The position numbers and the translations under genes are program-made. This document shows, piece by piece, positions 1 to 6,409 of a stretch of DNA of 9,213 nucleotides (the first letter of the stretch is position 1; every line of letters begins with the position of its first letter). Location of the stretch: assembly GCA_007120675.1 (NCBI GenBank), contig SKNE01000104.1, forward strand, positions 1-9,213. The letters run 5' to 3'. This stretch comes from Bacteroidales bacterium (GTDB lineage: Bacteria; Bacteroidota; Bacteroidia; Bacteroidales; UBA7960). The notes beneath the pieces were generated by a model. The model worked only from the letters and a program-made list of their open reading frames with translations, was not told the origin of the DNA and made no database searches.

Positions 1-384
1 ATCATGGGACGCAAAACCTTTGAGTCCATCGGAAAGCCGCTGGACGGTCGCCAGACCGTCATCCTCACCAGGCAGGCAGGCTATGATGCCCCTGAAGGCT
101 GCCAGGTGGTCCACTCCTTGAAGCAAGCCATCCAGTCGGTGAGGGACGAAAAAGAGGTGTTCATCACGGGAGGGGGCGAAATCTACCAGGAGAGCATCGG
201 CTTGTACCTTTGCCGCAGGCTGTACATCACAAGGATCTACGCCAACTTCGAAGGGGATGCCTTCTTCCCCGACATCGATACCGACAAGTGGGAGCTGATC
301 GAGATGGAAGAGTTCGATGCCGACGAGAAAAACCCCTTCCCTTACGCCTTTCTGACCTATAAGAAGAAGGCCCGCTGCCGTTAG
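1..384 (+). CDS. folA: Dihydrofolate reductase, 3' part (5' end outside window)
   Basis: Reduces 7,8-dihydrofolate to tetrahydrofolate with NADPH in the cytoplasm, which sustains thymidylate, purine and methionine synthesis. The window opens inside the gene: the first codons read I-M-G-R-K-T-F-E-S-I-G, the conserved DHFR segment whose Met is internal, so the ATG at position 4 is not the real start. About 40-45 N-terminal residues (folate-binding strand and Met20-type loop) are missing, judging from the usual 160-170 residue length. Visible family marks are the R-Q-T-V-I-L-T-R strand that follows, the NADPH-binding V-F-I-T-G-G-G-E-I-Y segment (about residues 52-61 of the visible part), and the Y-I-T-R-I strand with the acidic F-E-G-D-A-F-F-P-D-I that follows it. 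It ends in TAG and converges on the minus-strand gene beginning at its stop at 472. Identification is firm; only the start is unknown. Confidence 0.95.
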   Translation: MMGRKTFESIGKPLDGRQTVILTRQAGYDAPEGCQVVHSLKQAIQSVRDEKEVFITGGGEIYQESIGLYLCRRLYITRIYANFEGDAFFPDIDTDKWELIEMEEFDADEKNPFPYAFLTYKKKARCR

Positions 385-414
385 ACTGCTCCCGCCCGGA
401 TGGTTTCCACCCAA

Positions 415-464
415 CCGGACAAGGACCCGGTACGGGCAGAAGGCCCGCTGACGCCGGGGTCCGG
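415..464. terminator. GC-rich nested stem-loop in the convergent spacer, possible bidirectional terminator
   Basis: The 87-bp spacer between the folA stop and the stop of the opposing gene holds nested inverted repeats. CCGGAC at 415-420 pairs with GTCCGG at 459-464. GGACCCGG at 423-430 can alternatively pair with CCGGGGTCC at 454-462. Inside these, GGGC at 434-437 pairs with GCCC at 443-446 around a five-base loop. Position between two converging genes fits a shared transcription end. No T-tract follows on either strand, so it is not a textbook intrinsic terminator; structure is seen, function is inferred. Confidence 0.4.
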
Positions 465-471
465 CACAGCC

Positions 472-1737
472 TTACCTCGTATGCATGGTTTTCAGGGGTT
501 CCTGCCGGGCAGCGGGGAACAATACGTTATTGAGGATTAACCTGTAGCCCGGTGAGTTGGGGAACAGATCCAGGTCGGTGGGCGGGTCACCCACGTGGTG
601 GCGATAGTCTTCCGGGTCGTGGCCGCCCAGGAAGGTAAAGGTGCCCTGGCCCCTTGAGCCGTGGATGTACCTCGCCTCATCCTTTGAACGGTTCTCACCA
701 AGGATGGTTACCGTGGGCTTGATGACCGACTTGCGAAAAGCGGTGGTCTGTCCCATAAAGCCCTTCACCACCGTCTCGTGATTCTGCGTCAGCATGGTGG
801 GGATGGGGTCCCATTTGGCACTGAACTCAAAGAGGGTGAAAAAGTCGGTCCGCTCGTTGCGTCCCGTCTTGGGCACATCGATGTTGGACTTCTCATAGAT
901 GGTGGGATCCGGCACCAGGGTGAAATTTTCGAAAGCAAAGCTCCTGGTGAAATCCAGCCTCTCCTGGTAGTCGGGATCCGGCGGCCGGCCGTTATACACC
1001 TCGTGGAGGATGTCGATCCCTTCGGCGGCCAGGGCGATGTCGATGCTTTCCGGGGCCGAGCACATGGCGAACATATATCCGCCTCCATCCACAAAATCGC
1101 GGATTTTCTTTGCCACAGCCAGCTTCAGGTGTGCCACTTCGGCATACCCGTGCCGGCGCGCGGTCTCTTCCGCCAGCCGCACATCCTCCTTGTACCAGTC
1201 GGCGTTGCGGAAGGCAAGCCAGAACTTGCCAAACTGGCCGGTGAAGTCCTCATGGTGGAGGTGCAGCCAGTCGTAGAGGGGCAGGATGCCAGACAACACC
1301 TCATCATCATAGACCTCATCATAGGGTATCTCCGCGTAGGTCAGTGCCAGGGTAACGGCATCGTCCCAGGGCAGGCTGTTGGGCGGCGTATAGACGGCAA
1401 TGCGTGGCACCTTGTGCAGGCGGATCTCTTCCATGTTCACCTCGGGATCGGCAATCTCACGGAGGATGCCGCCAGCCTGCACATCGGCGATCACCTGGTA
1501 ACTGACACCGCGAACGGTGAGCTCCTGCTCAAATTCCGGATGGTGTTCGAACATGAAACTGCCACCCCGGTAGTTTAGCAGCCAGCTCACTTCAATGTCG
1601 TACGTCAGCACGTGGTAGGCCACACCATAGGCCTTCAGGTGATTACGCTGGGAGGCGTCCATGGGAACCAGTATCTGGGCCCCAAAGGAGACCAGGGGCA
1701 GCAAAATCAGTGTGATGTGGAGAAATATCTTCTTCAT
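472..1737 (-). CDS. Secreted protein of the family often labelled 'asparagine synthetase B' in Bacteroidota; function unknown, glutamine-amidotransferase-like features
   Basis: A 421-residue protein with a clear signal peptide: M-K-K, a hydrophobic stretch at about residues 4-18, then S-F-G-A-Q, so it is probably periplasmic or exported. I chose the ATG at 1737 because it starts this signal peptide; a GTG at 1779 in the same frame would put 14 polar residues before it. From memory, close relatives in Bacteroidales-type genomes carry the name 'asparagine synthetase B', with the same opening (I-L-V-P-M-D, N-H-L-K-A-Y-G, W-L-L-N-Y-R-G-G-S-F). True AsnB has an N-terminal Cys nucleophile and an S-G-G-x-D-S ATP-pyrophosphatase motif; neither is present, so the name looks wrong. 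What can be seen is G-G-G-Y-M-F-A-M-C-S-A-P-E at 218-230, like a nucleophile elbow, and F-L-G-G-H-D-P-E near 369-376, like the His/Glu part of a class I glutamine amidotransferase or ThuA-like fold. It lies 187 bp downstream of dnaB on the same strand, with no convincing promoter of its own. Confidence 0.8.
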   Translation of the reverse strand: MKKIFLHITLILLPLVSFGAQILVPMDASQRNHLKAYGVAYHVLTYDIEVSWLLNYRGGSFMFEHHPEFEQELTVRGVSYQVIADVQAGGILREIADPEVNMEEIRLHKVPRIAVYTPPNSLPWDDAVTLALTYAEIPYDEVYDDEVLSGILPLYDWLHLHHEDFTGQFGKFWLAFRNADWYKEDVRLAEETARRHGYAEVAHLKLAVAKKIRDFVDGGGYMFAMCSAPESIDIALAAEGIDILHEVYNGRPPDPDYQERLDFTRSFAFENFTLVPDPTIYEKSNIDVPKTGRNERTDFFTLFEFSAKWDPIPTMLTQNHETVVKGFMGQTTAFRKSVIKPTVTILGENRSKDEARYIHGSRGQGTFTFLGGHDPEDYRHHVGDPPTDLDLFPNSPGYRLILNNVLFPAARQEPLKTMHTR

Positions 1738-1800
1738 GTCAACAGGTGCTTTGTTTGGTATTTGGTCTTTGTTCAACACACGGCCTGCGAAAGATGTTCA

Positions 1801-1890
1801 CTCTTTCCCGCCGCCGGGCCGTGCAACCACCGCGCACCGGCAGCGGCCACCCCCTGCCGGGGCAAACCCCTGCCCGGGCCAGCGGCCACC
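1801..1890. repeat. GC-rich spacer with direct repeat and GGGCA/TGCCC hairpin
   Basis: The 187-bp spacer 1738-1924 between dnaB and the AsnB-like gene holds no gene. An 11-bp sequence, CAGCGGCCACC, occurs at 1841-1851 and exactly again at 1880-1890, 39 bp apart. Between the copies, GGGCA at 1860-1864 can pair with TGCCC at 1871-1875 over a six-base loop, and TGCC/GGCA at 1855-1864 form an overlapping smaller inversion. The spacer is more GC-rich to the eye than its neighbouring genes, which is unusual for intergenic DNA. It resembles the GGCA...TGCC theme of the array near position 8930. Confidence 0.6.
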
Positions 1891-1924
1891 ATCCTAACGA
1901 CTGGCGAAGGCTGAATATTGTTTG

Positions 1925-3451
1925 TCAGAAGGGCACCTCATCATCGTCCATGTCATTCATTTTGGATGGGATGGTGAGGGTGTTTTGCTCGGGATCAAAG
2001 GTGTCAGATGGTTTAATGTCAGCGGGATAGCTCACTCCTTCATATTCGGTAAACTTGGCAAAGTTCTGAATGAAGCGCAGGTTAATGTCCTTGAGGGCCC
2101 CGTTACGGTGCTTGGCGATGATCAGTTGCGCCAGGCCTTCCGTGGAGTTGCCCTGTTCGTCTTCGGTGATCTGGTAGTATTCGGGACGATAGATGAAGAG
2201 CACCATGTCGGCATCCTGCTCGATGGCACCCGATTCGCGAAGGTCAGACAGGATGGGTCTCTTGGAGCCGCCGCGCGTTTCCACGGCACGGCTCAGCTGC
2301 GATATGGCGATCACGGGAATATTCAGCTCCTTGGCCAGGCTTTTCATGGACCGGGAGATGTTGCTGATCTCCTGCTCCCTGTTGCCCCTGTGGTTGTCGC
2401 TGCCGGTGGTCATCAGCTGGAGGTAGTCAACGATCACCAGCTGGATGTCGTGCTGCGCCTTGAGCCGCCGGCACTTGGCACGCAGCTCAAAGATGGACAG
2501 TGCCGGGGTGTCATCGATAAAGAGGGGGGCATCGGTGAGGGAGCTGAGCCTGGCGTTGAGCTGCTCCCACTCGTATTGTTCCAGCTGACCCCGCTTGAGC
2601 TTGTCGGCGGGCAGCTCCGTTTCACTGCTGATCAGGCGCGTCACCAATTGTACCCCGGCCATCTCCAGCGAAAACATGGCTATGGGCTTTTTGAAATCGA
2701 CGGCCATGTTGCGGGCCATGGTGAGTACAAAGGCGGTTTTCCCCATGCCCGGCCTGGCCGCCAGGATCACCAGGTCTGACTTCTGCCAGCCTGCCGTCAC
2801 CCTGTCCAGGTCGGCAAAGCCGCTGGGGATGCCGGTGATGTGTCCATCCTGGTTCTTGGCCCCCTCGATCTGCTTCACGGCCTCCTTGATGAGCGAATGC
2901 ATGTCGTCATAATTGCGCCGCAGGTTGGTCTCACTCACGGCAAAGAGCTCTTTTTCGGCCTTGTCAAGGATGTCGAACACGTCCTTGCTGTCTTCATAGG
3001 ACTCCTTGATGATCTCGGAGCTGATGCGGATGAGCTCCCGCTGGAGGTACTTTTGCAGGATGATGCGTGCGTGATACTCTACGTTGGCCGAGCTGGCAAC
3101 CCGGTTTGTCAGCATGGAGATGGTGTAGGCACCGCCCACCATGTCCAGCTCGCCACTCTTCTTCAGTGCCTCGGTCACCGTCAGGATATCCACCGGCTGG
3201 CCGGCAGCAAACAGCTCATGGATGGCGGCGAAGATCTTCTGGTGACTCTCCTTGTAAAAGGTTTCCTCTTTGAGGATGTCGATGACGTTGGTGAGGGCGT
3301 TTTGCTCAAGCATCATGGCGCCCAGTACCGCCTCTTCCAGGTCGATGGCCTGGGGCGGCACCCGGCCGTGGTCGGAGTAATCAAGGTTGTAAAACAGCTT
3401 TTTACCCTTGCGCCCGGCACTTTCGCGCACAACCTGCTCTTTCTTTTCCAT
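1925..3451 (-). CDS. dnaB: Replicative DNA helicase DnaB
   Basis: Hexameric ATP-driven 5'-3' helicase that unwinds DNA at the replication fork and recruits primase. At 508 residues it is slightly longer than the usual 450-480. Domains in order: a basic N-terminal leader (1-30); the DnaB N-terminal domain beginning at V-P-P-Q-A-I-D-L-E-E-A-V-L-G-A (31-45) and running to about 135; a linker helix region to about 190; and the RecA-like ATPase domain starting at T-G-I-P-S-G-F-A-D-L-D. Motifs seen are Walker A A-R-P-G-M-G-K-T-A (232-240), S-L-E-M (261-264), Walker B with V-I-V-D-Y-L-Q-L-M (339-347), Q-L-S-R-A-V-E (385-391), and the D-L-R-E-S-G-A-I-E-Q-D-A-D block (403-415) that includes the arginine-finger region. 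No intein interrupts the ATPase domain. The last residues, D-D-D-E-V-P-F, resemble an SSB acidic tip (see findings). The ATG at 3451 is supported by the promoter box directly upstream. It lies 84 bp after the PorE-like gene but appears separately transcribed. Confidence 0.98.
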   Translation of the reverse strand: MEKKEQVVRESAGRKGKKLFYNLDYSDHGRVPPQAIDLEEAVLGAMMLEQNALTNVIDILKEETFYKESHQKIFAAIHELFAAGQPVDILTVTEALKKSGELDMVGGAYTISMLTNRVASSANVEYHARIILQKYLQRELIRISSEIIKESYEDSKDVFDILDKAEKELFAVSETNLRRNYDDMHSLIKEAVKQIEGAKNQDGHITGIPSGFADLDRVTAGWQKSDLVILAARPGMGKTAFVLTMARNMAVDFKKPIAMFSLEMAGVQLVTRLISSETELPADKLKRGQLEQYEWEQLNARLSSLTDAPLFIDDTPALSIFELRAKCRRLKAQHDIQLVIVDYLQLMTTGSDNHRGNREQEISNISRSMKSLAKELNIPVIAISQLSRAVETRGGSKRPILSDLRESGAIEQDADMVLFIYRPEYYQITEDEQGNSTEGLAQLIIAKHRNGALKDINLRFIQNFAKFTEYEGVSYPADIKPSDTFDPEQNTLTIPSKMNDMDDDEVPF

Positions 3452-3455
3452 ACAA

Positions 3456-3486
3456 CAAAAATAGTCATTCCCTCACGGGCTCACAA
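3456..3486 (-). promoter_or_regulatory. Bacteroidota-type promoter of dnaB (-7 TATTTTTG, -33 TTG)
   Basis: On the minus strand TATTTTTG at 3463-3456 matches the phylum's -7 consensus TAnnTTTG exactly, and TTG at 3486-3484 lies 20 bp upstream, the expected distance for the -33 element. If initiation falls about 4 bases past the box, the transcript begins within a base or so of the dnaB ATG at 3451, so the mRNA would be leaderless or nearly so. A 10-bp AT palindrome, AATAATTATT, lies just upstream at 3500-3509 and could be an operator or an AT-rich upstream element. Sequence match is direct; transcription start is inferred. Confidence 0.7.
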
Positions 3487-3535
3487 CCATTTCACAGGAA
3501 ATAATTATTAACAATGACCGCTCCCCCCGACAGGC

Positions 3536-5485
3536 CTATGGCCCGCCGCCGATCACCCGGAATTCGGTGCGCCGGTTCCTGGCGCGTCCCTCCGGCGTCT
3601 CATTGGTGTCGACGGGCTGGGTGTCGGCATAGCCACGGTAGGATAGCCTGCCCCCTGGAACGCCTTGCTCCACCAGGTAACGGTGTACGCTGGCAGCCCT
3701 GTTTTGTGAGAGTCGCAGGTTGTGATCGAAGGACCCCGTGCTGTCGGTATGCCCGCTGATCTCCACCTCCAGGCCGGGGTTGTCCCGGAGGAAGTGCACC
3801 AGCTTTTCCAGTTCAGCATGGGATGATTCATGCAGGGCGTAGCTGTCCGTTTCAAAGAAGATGTTGCGCAACACCACGGCCCTGCCCTCCCTGATGGCTT
3901 CCAGGCCGATATCGTGCAGGTAGGGATCGGCCGGACTGCGCAGGCCCGAATGGCTGAAATGCTCGGAGAAAAACAGGTAGCCTTCTTTCGACACGTTCAG
4001 TGCCAGGTCTTTATCCATGGGGATGGCCACCAGGAAGTCGCCCTTCACCGGGTCGGAAAGGGATGAGGTGATGAGGTGATTGGTGTCCAGTCCGATGAGT
4101 TCAATGCGGGCAGCCAGGGGCTCTCCGCTCTCCGCATCATAAACAATGCCCCGCATGAAGGTGTGGGGGTGGGGCTGCACCTCCTCATGCAATTCAAAGG
4201 TATACAGGTCTGTCCGCCCATACCCCCCCTCCATGTCAGAGGCAAACCATGCGCGCCGTCCGGAGGCACCCACCACCATGGCAAACTCATCGCCAACGGT
4301 GTTGATGGGGTACCCGATATTCTCCGGGGGTGTCCACCGTCCGTCCTCACCCAGGCGGCTCACGAACAGATCGAGCCCTCCCATCCCCTTGTGTCCGTCC
4401 GATGCAAAATAGAGGCTTCGGCCATCGTGGTGTATGAAGGGCGACATCTCATGGCCCGTGGTGTTCACGGGCTCGCCGAGGTTCACCGGACTGCTCCACG
4501 TGCCATCGTCCCCGCGGGTACTTTTCCAGATGTCCATGGGACCAATGCTTCCCTCCCTGTTGCTGGCAAAATAGAGGGTGTTGCCGTCGGCCGATATGGA
4601 GGGTTGCGACTCCCACGCACGGCTGTTCACGGGGGGGCCAATGTTGCGGGGACGGCTCCAGGTGTCCCCCTCCCGGCGGGCATGGTAGATATCGCACGAG
4701 CCCATGCCGTCGGGCCTGTTGCAGGCGGTAAAATACATATGGCGGCCGTCGGCCGTGAGGCTCTGCGCCCCCTCGTTGTCGGCCGTATTCAGGGGTGCGC
4801 CCATGTTCACCGCCGTTGTCCATTCTCCATCACGCCGGTGGCTGATGTAGAAGTCCTCATAAAAATCGCGCTGCAGATCCGTGGCGCCAGGAAAGCGGGG
4901 CTTTTTCCGGGTGAATACCAGGCTTTGTTCGTCGGCCGTGAGGGAAGGGCTGTACTCGGCGTGCTGGCTGTTGATGGCCGCCCCGGCATTGACCGCTTCG
5001 AAGGACACGGGGTTGTTCACCGCCTCACAGGCAAAAATGGCCCGCCCCTTGATGTCGGCAGCCCTTGCCTGCAAATCTTCCCCCACCCCATTTAGTTGAA
5101 GCAGCAGGGTGAGCACCTCCACCGACTCCACGTAGTTGCCCGTCCGGTACAACGCCCTTCCAAGGTAATAGCGGGCAGCCGGAAAGAAGCGGTCATCCAG
5201 CTCCACCACGCGGCGGTAGGGTGCTATGGAAGCACCATAGTCTCCGCGGGAATAGTGGATCTCCCCCATCATCAGGTGGGCCTCCAGGAAATCCGGGTCC
5301 CTCTCCGTGGCGCGCTCCAGCTCATACAGGGCCGCCTGGTGATCGTAGAGCCTCCAGGCCTCCATGGCGCGTTCATAGGCGCGCCTGGCCCGGCGATTGC
5401 CGCTACTCAGTCCGTCATCCGCCAGGGCTGCACCGTCCATGCATCCCAGGAAAACAGCCATTGCTATGTATACGCGAATCATCAT
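3536..5485 (-). CDS. PorE-like envelope protein: TPR, five PD40 propeller repeats, regulatory-like domain, OmpA C-terminal domain
   Basis: A 649-residue exported protein expected to anchor an outer-membrane assembly to peptidoglycan. N-terminus: M-M-I-R, hydrophobic core, then either a weak lipobox F-L-G-C (Cys15) or signal peptidase I cleavage after A-L-A (residue 22). Residues about 33-130 are TPR-like helices (A-Y-E-R-A-M-E-A-W, Y-Y-L-G-R-A-L-Y-R-T-G-N-Y). Five PD40/WD40-like strands with the pattern S-x-x-D-G-x-x-x-Y-F-x-S lie near 179-192, 241-254, 295-308, 348-361 and 400-415, interleaved with W-x-x-P-x-N-x-G-x-P-x-N links. Residues about 443-530 resemble a carboxypeptidase-regulatory-like fold (G-I-V-Y-D-A-E-S-G-E-P-L). 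The OmpA domain (about 538-646) has F-F-E-T-D-S-Y, S-G-H-T-D-S-T-G (577-584) and N-L-R-L-S-Q-N-R-A (589-597), including the Asp and Arg that bind diaminopimelate. This order matches PorE of the type IX secretion system of Porphyromonas gingivalis, but paralogues with similar domains are common, so I give no symbol. No other T9SS gene is in view. Confidence 0.9.
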   Translation of the reverse strand: MMIRVYIAMAVFLGCMDGAALADDGLSSGNRRARRAYERAMEAWRLYDHQAALYELERATERDPDFLEAHLMMGEIHYSRGDYGASIAPYRRVVELDDRFFPAARYYLGRALYRTGNYVESVEVLTLLLQLNGVGEDLQARAADIKGRAIFACEAVNNPVSFEAVNAGAAINSQHAEYSPSLTADEQSLVFTRKKPRFPGATDLQRDFYEDFYISHRRDGEWTTAVNMGAPLNTADNEGAQSLTADGRHMYFTACNRPDGMGSCDIYHARREGDTWSRPRNIGPPVNSRAWESQPSISADGNTLYFASNREGSIGPMDIWKSTRGDDGTWSSPVNLGEPVNTTGHEMSPFIHHDGRSLYFASDGHKGMGGLDLFVSRLGEDGRWTPPENIGYPINTVGDEFAMVVGASGRRAWFASDMEGGYGRTDLYTFELHEEVQPHPHTFMRGIVYDAESGEPLAARIELIGLDTNHLITSSLSDPVKGDFLVAIPMDKDLALNVSKEGYLFFSEHFSHSGLRSPADPYLHDIGLEAIREGRAVVLRNIFFETDSYALHESSHAELEKLVHFLRDNPGLEVEISGHTDSTGSFDHNLRLSQNRAASVHRYLVEQGVPGGRLSYRGYADTQPVDTNETPEGRARNRRTEFRVIGGGP

Positions 5486-5526
5486 GTATCAAAGGGTGAA
5501 GCCAGGCTTTGGCACAGGGGTGTTTC

Positions 5527-5744
5527 GCTAACGGACAACCAACCCCCGCCGGTATCAGCGGCAACAGCGGGCACACCGAAAATGGTCGATCAACCCCCGC
5601 CGGCCCCAACGGCAATAACGGGCAACCCGCAAACGGATGACCCGCCCCAACCAGTCCCAGCGGCAACAATGCGCACCCCGCAAACGCATGACCCGCCCCA
5701 GCCGGTATCAGCGGCAACAATGCGCACCCCGCTAGCAGGCGACC
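5527..5744. repeat. 51-bp tandem repeat array, about 4.3 copies, between queE and the PorE-like gene
   Basis: The 266-bp spacer 5486-5751 is filled mainly by a tandem repeat of exact period 51. The marker CGGCAA recurs at 5559, 5610, 5661 and 5712, always 51 apart. Full units can be set at 5541-5591, 5592-5642, 5643-5693 and 5694-5744, preceded by a partial unit from about 5527. The last two units are most alike and share the 18-base run GCGGCAACAATGCGCACC; the first is most diverged. The array stops 7 bp before the queE stop codon. Because 51 is a multiple of three, some frames stay open on both strands as 17-residue repeats (plus strand P-P-Q-P-V-x-A-A-T-M-R-T-P; minus strand L-L-P-L-x-P-A-G), but no real start or domain supports translation. 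The rest of the spacer, 5486-5526, shows no convincing promoter. Confidence 0.9.
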
Positions 5745-5751
5745 CCCAAAA

Positions 5752-6408
5752 TCAGGGGATCTTCATGAATTTGTGGGCCTGCAGTGAGATCATCCACTGG
5801 GGGTGCTCCTTTACATAGTCTACGATTTTCGGACCCATTTCATTGTACCGGCTCCATTCAGACTGCAAAAAAAGCTGGCAGTCCGCCCCTACCCGGGCCG
5901 CATTCTCCTCGGCCCACGCAAAGTCGCTGTCGTCGTGGATGATCACCTTCAGCTCGTGGGCCATGTCCAGCATGTCCGGTCGCGGCGCCATGTTTTTCTT
6001 GGGAGAAAGGCAAATCCAGTCAAAGTGTCCGCTCAACGGGTAGGCCCCGCAGGTCTCCAGGAACAAGGTCATGGACCGCTCCCTGAGCTGCCGGCAAAGG
6101 GATTCCAGGTTGTAGTTCAGCGGTTCGCCGCCGGTGACCACCACCGCCCTGGCGGGGAAGGCAACGACGTAATCAATGATGTCCTGCAGCCTGGTAAGGG
6201 GATGGATGGAAGCATCCCAGGCCTCTTTCACATCGCACCAGTGGCATCCCACATCGCAACCGCCAATACGCAAAAAGGCCGCCGGCTTGCCCGTGTTAAA
6301 ACCCTCGCCCTGAATCGAGTAGAACATCTCCATCACAGGCAGCAGGAGCCCTTCGCTGAGCTGCGAGCGCTCAGCCGGATCCAGGTGTATCAAATCGCAG
6401 CCGGCCAA
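5752..6408 (-). CDS. queE: 7-carboxy-7-deazaguanine synthase (radical SAM)
   Basis: Radical SAM enzyme converting 6-carboxy-5,6,7,8-tetrahydropterin to 7-carboxy-7-deazaguanine, the ring-contraction step toward preQ0 and queuosine in tRNA. Of 218 residues, the family signature is plain: F-Y-S-I-Q-G-E-G-F-N-T-G-K (29-41) binds substrate; C51-x3-C55-x2-C58 inside G-G-C-D-V-G-C-H-W-C-D holds the 4Fe-4S cluster; V-T-G-G-E-P (91-96) is the SAM-binding strand; L-F-L-E-T-C-G (115-121) and L-S-P-K-K (134-138) follow as in QueE. The only starts in frame are a TTG at 6408 and ATGs at 6333 and 6327. I prefer TTG because the L-P-V-M-E strand before F-Y-S-I-Q-G-E-G is normally part of the protein and would be lost with the later ATGs. 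The TTG begins one base after the folD stop, so translation is probably coupled. No other queuosine genes are visible in the window. Confidence 0.95.
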   Translation of the reverse strand: MAGCDLIHLDPAERSQLSEGLLLPVMEMFYSIQGEGFNTGKPAAFLRIGGCDVGCHWCDVKEAWDASIHPLTRLQDIIDYVVAFPARAVVVTGGEPLNYNLESLCRQLRERSMTLFLETCGAYPLSGHFDWICLSPKKNMAPRPDMLDMAHELKVIIHDDSDFAWAEENAARVGADCQLFLQSEWSRYNEMGPKIVDYVKEHPQWMISLQAHKFMKIP

Positions 6409-6409
6409 C

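Noticed and set aside
778..1578. A 266-codon plus-strand frame antisense to the AsnB-like gene
   Set aside because: The minus-strand protein has a signal peptide and recognisable family motifs; the plus-strand translation has none.
1738..1779. GTG start adding 14 residues to the AsnB-like protein
   Set aside because: It would place a polar stretch before a normal signal peptide; the ATG at 1737 begins M-K-K followed by the hydrophobic core.
5415..5720. A 101-codon minus-strand frame of 17-residue repeats (L-L-P-L-x-P-A-G) between queE and the PorE-like gene
   Set aside because: It starts inside a repeat unit and overlaps the PorE-like coding start in another frame. Openness follows from a 51-bp period with few stops, and there is no initiation signal.
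5096..5818. A 240-codon plus-strand frame with P-P-Q-P-V-x-A-A-T repeats
   Set aside because: It begins antisense to the PorE-like gene, crosses the 51-bp array and ends antisense to queE; composition is that of a shadow frame.
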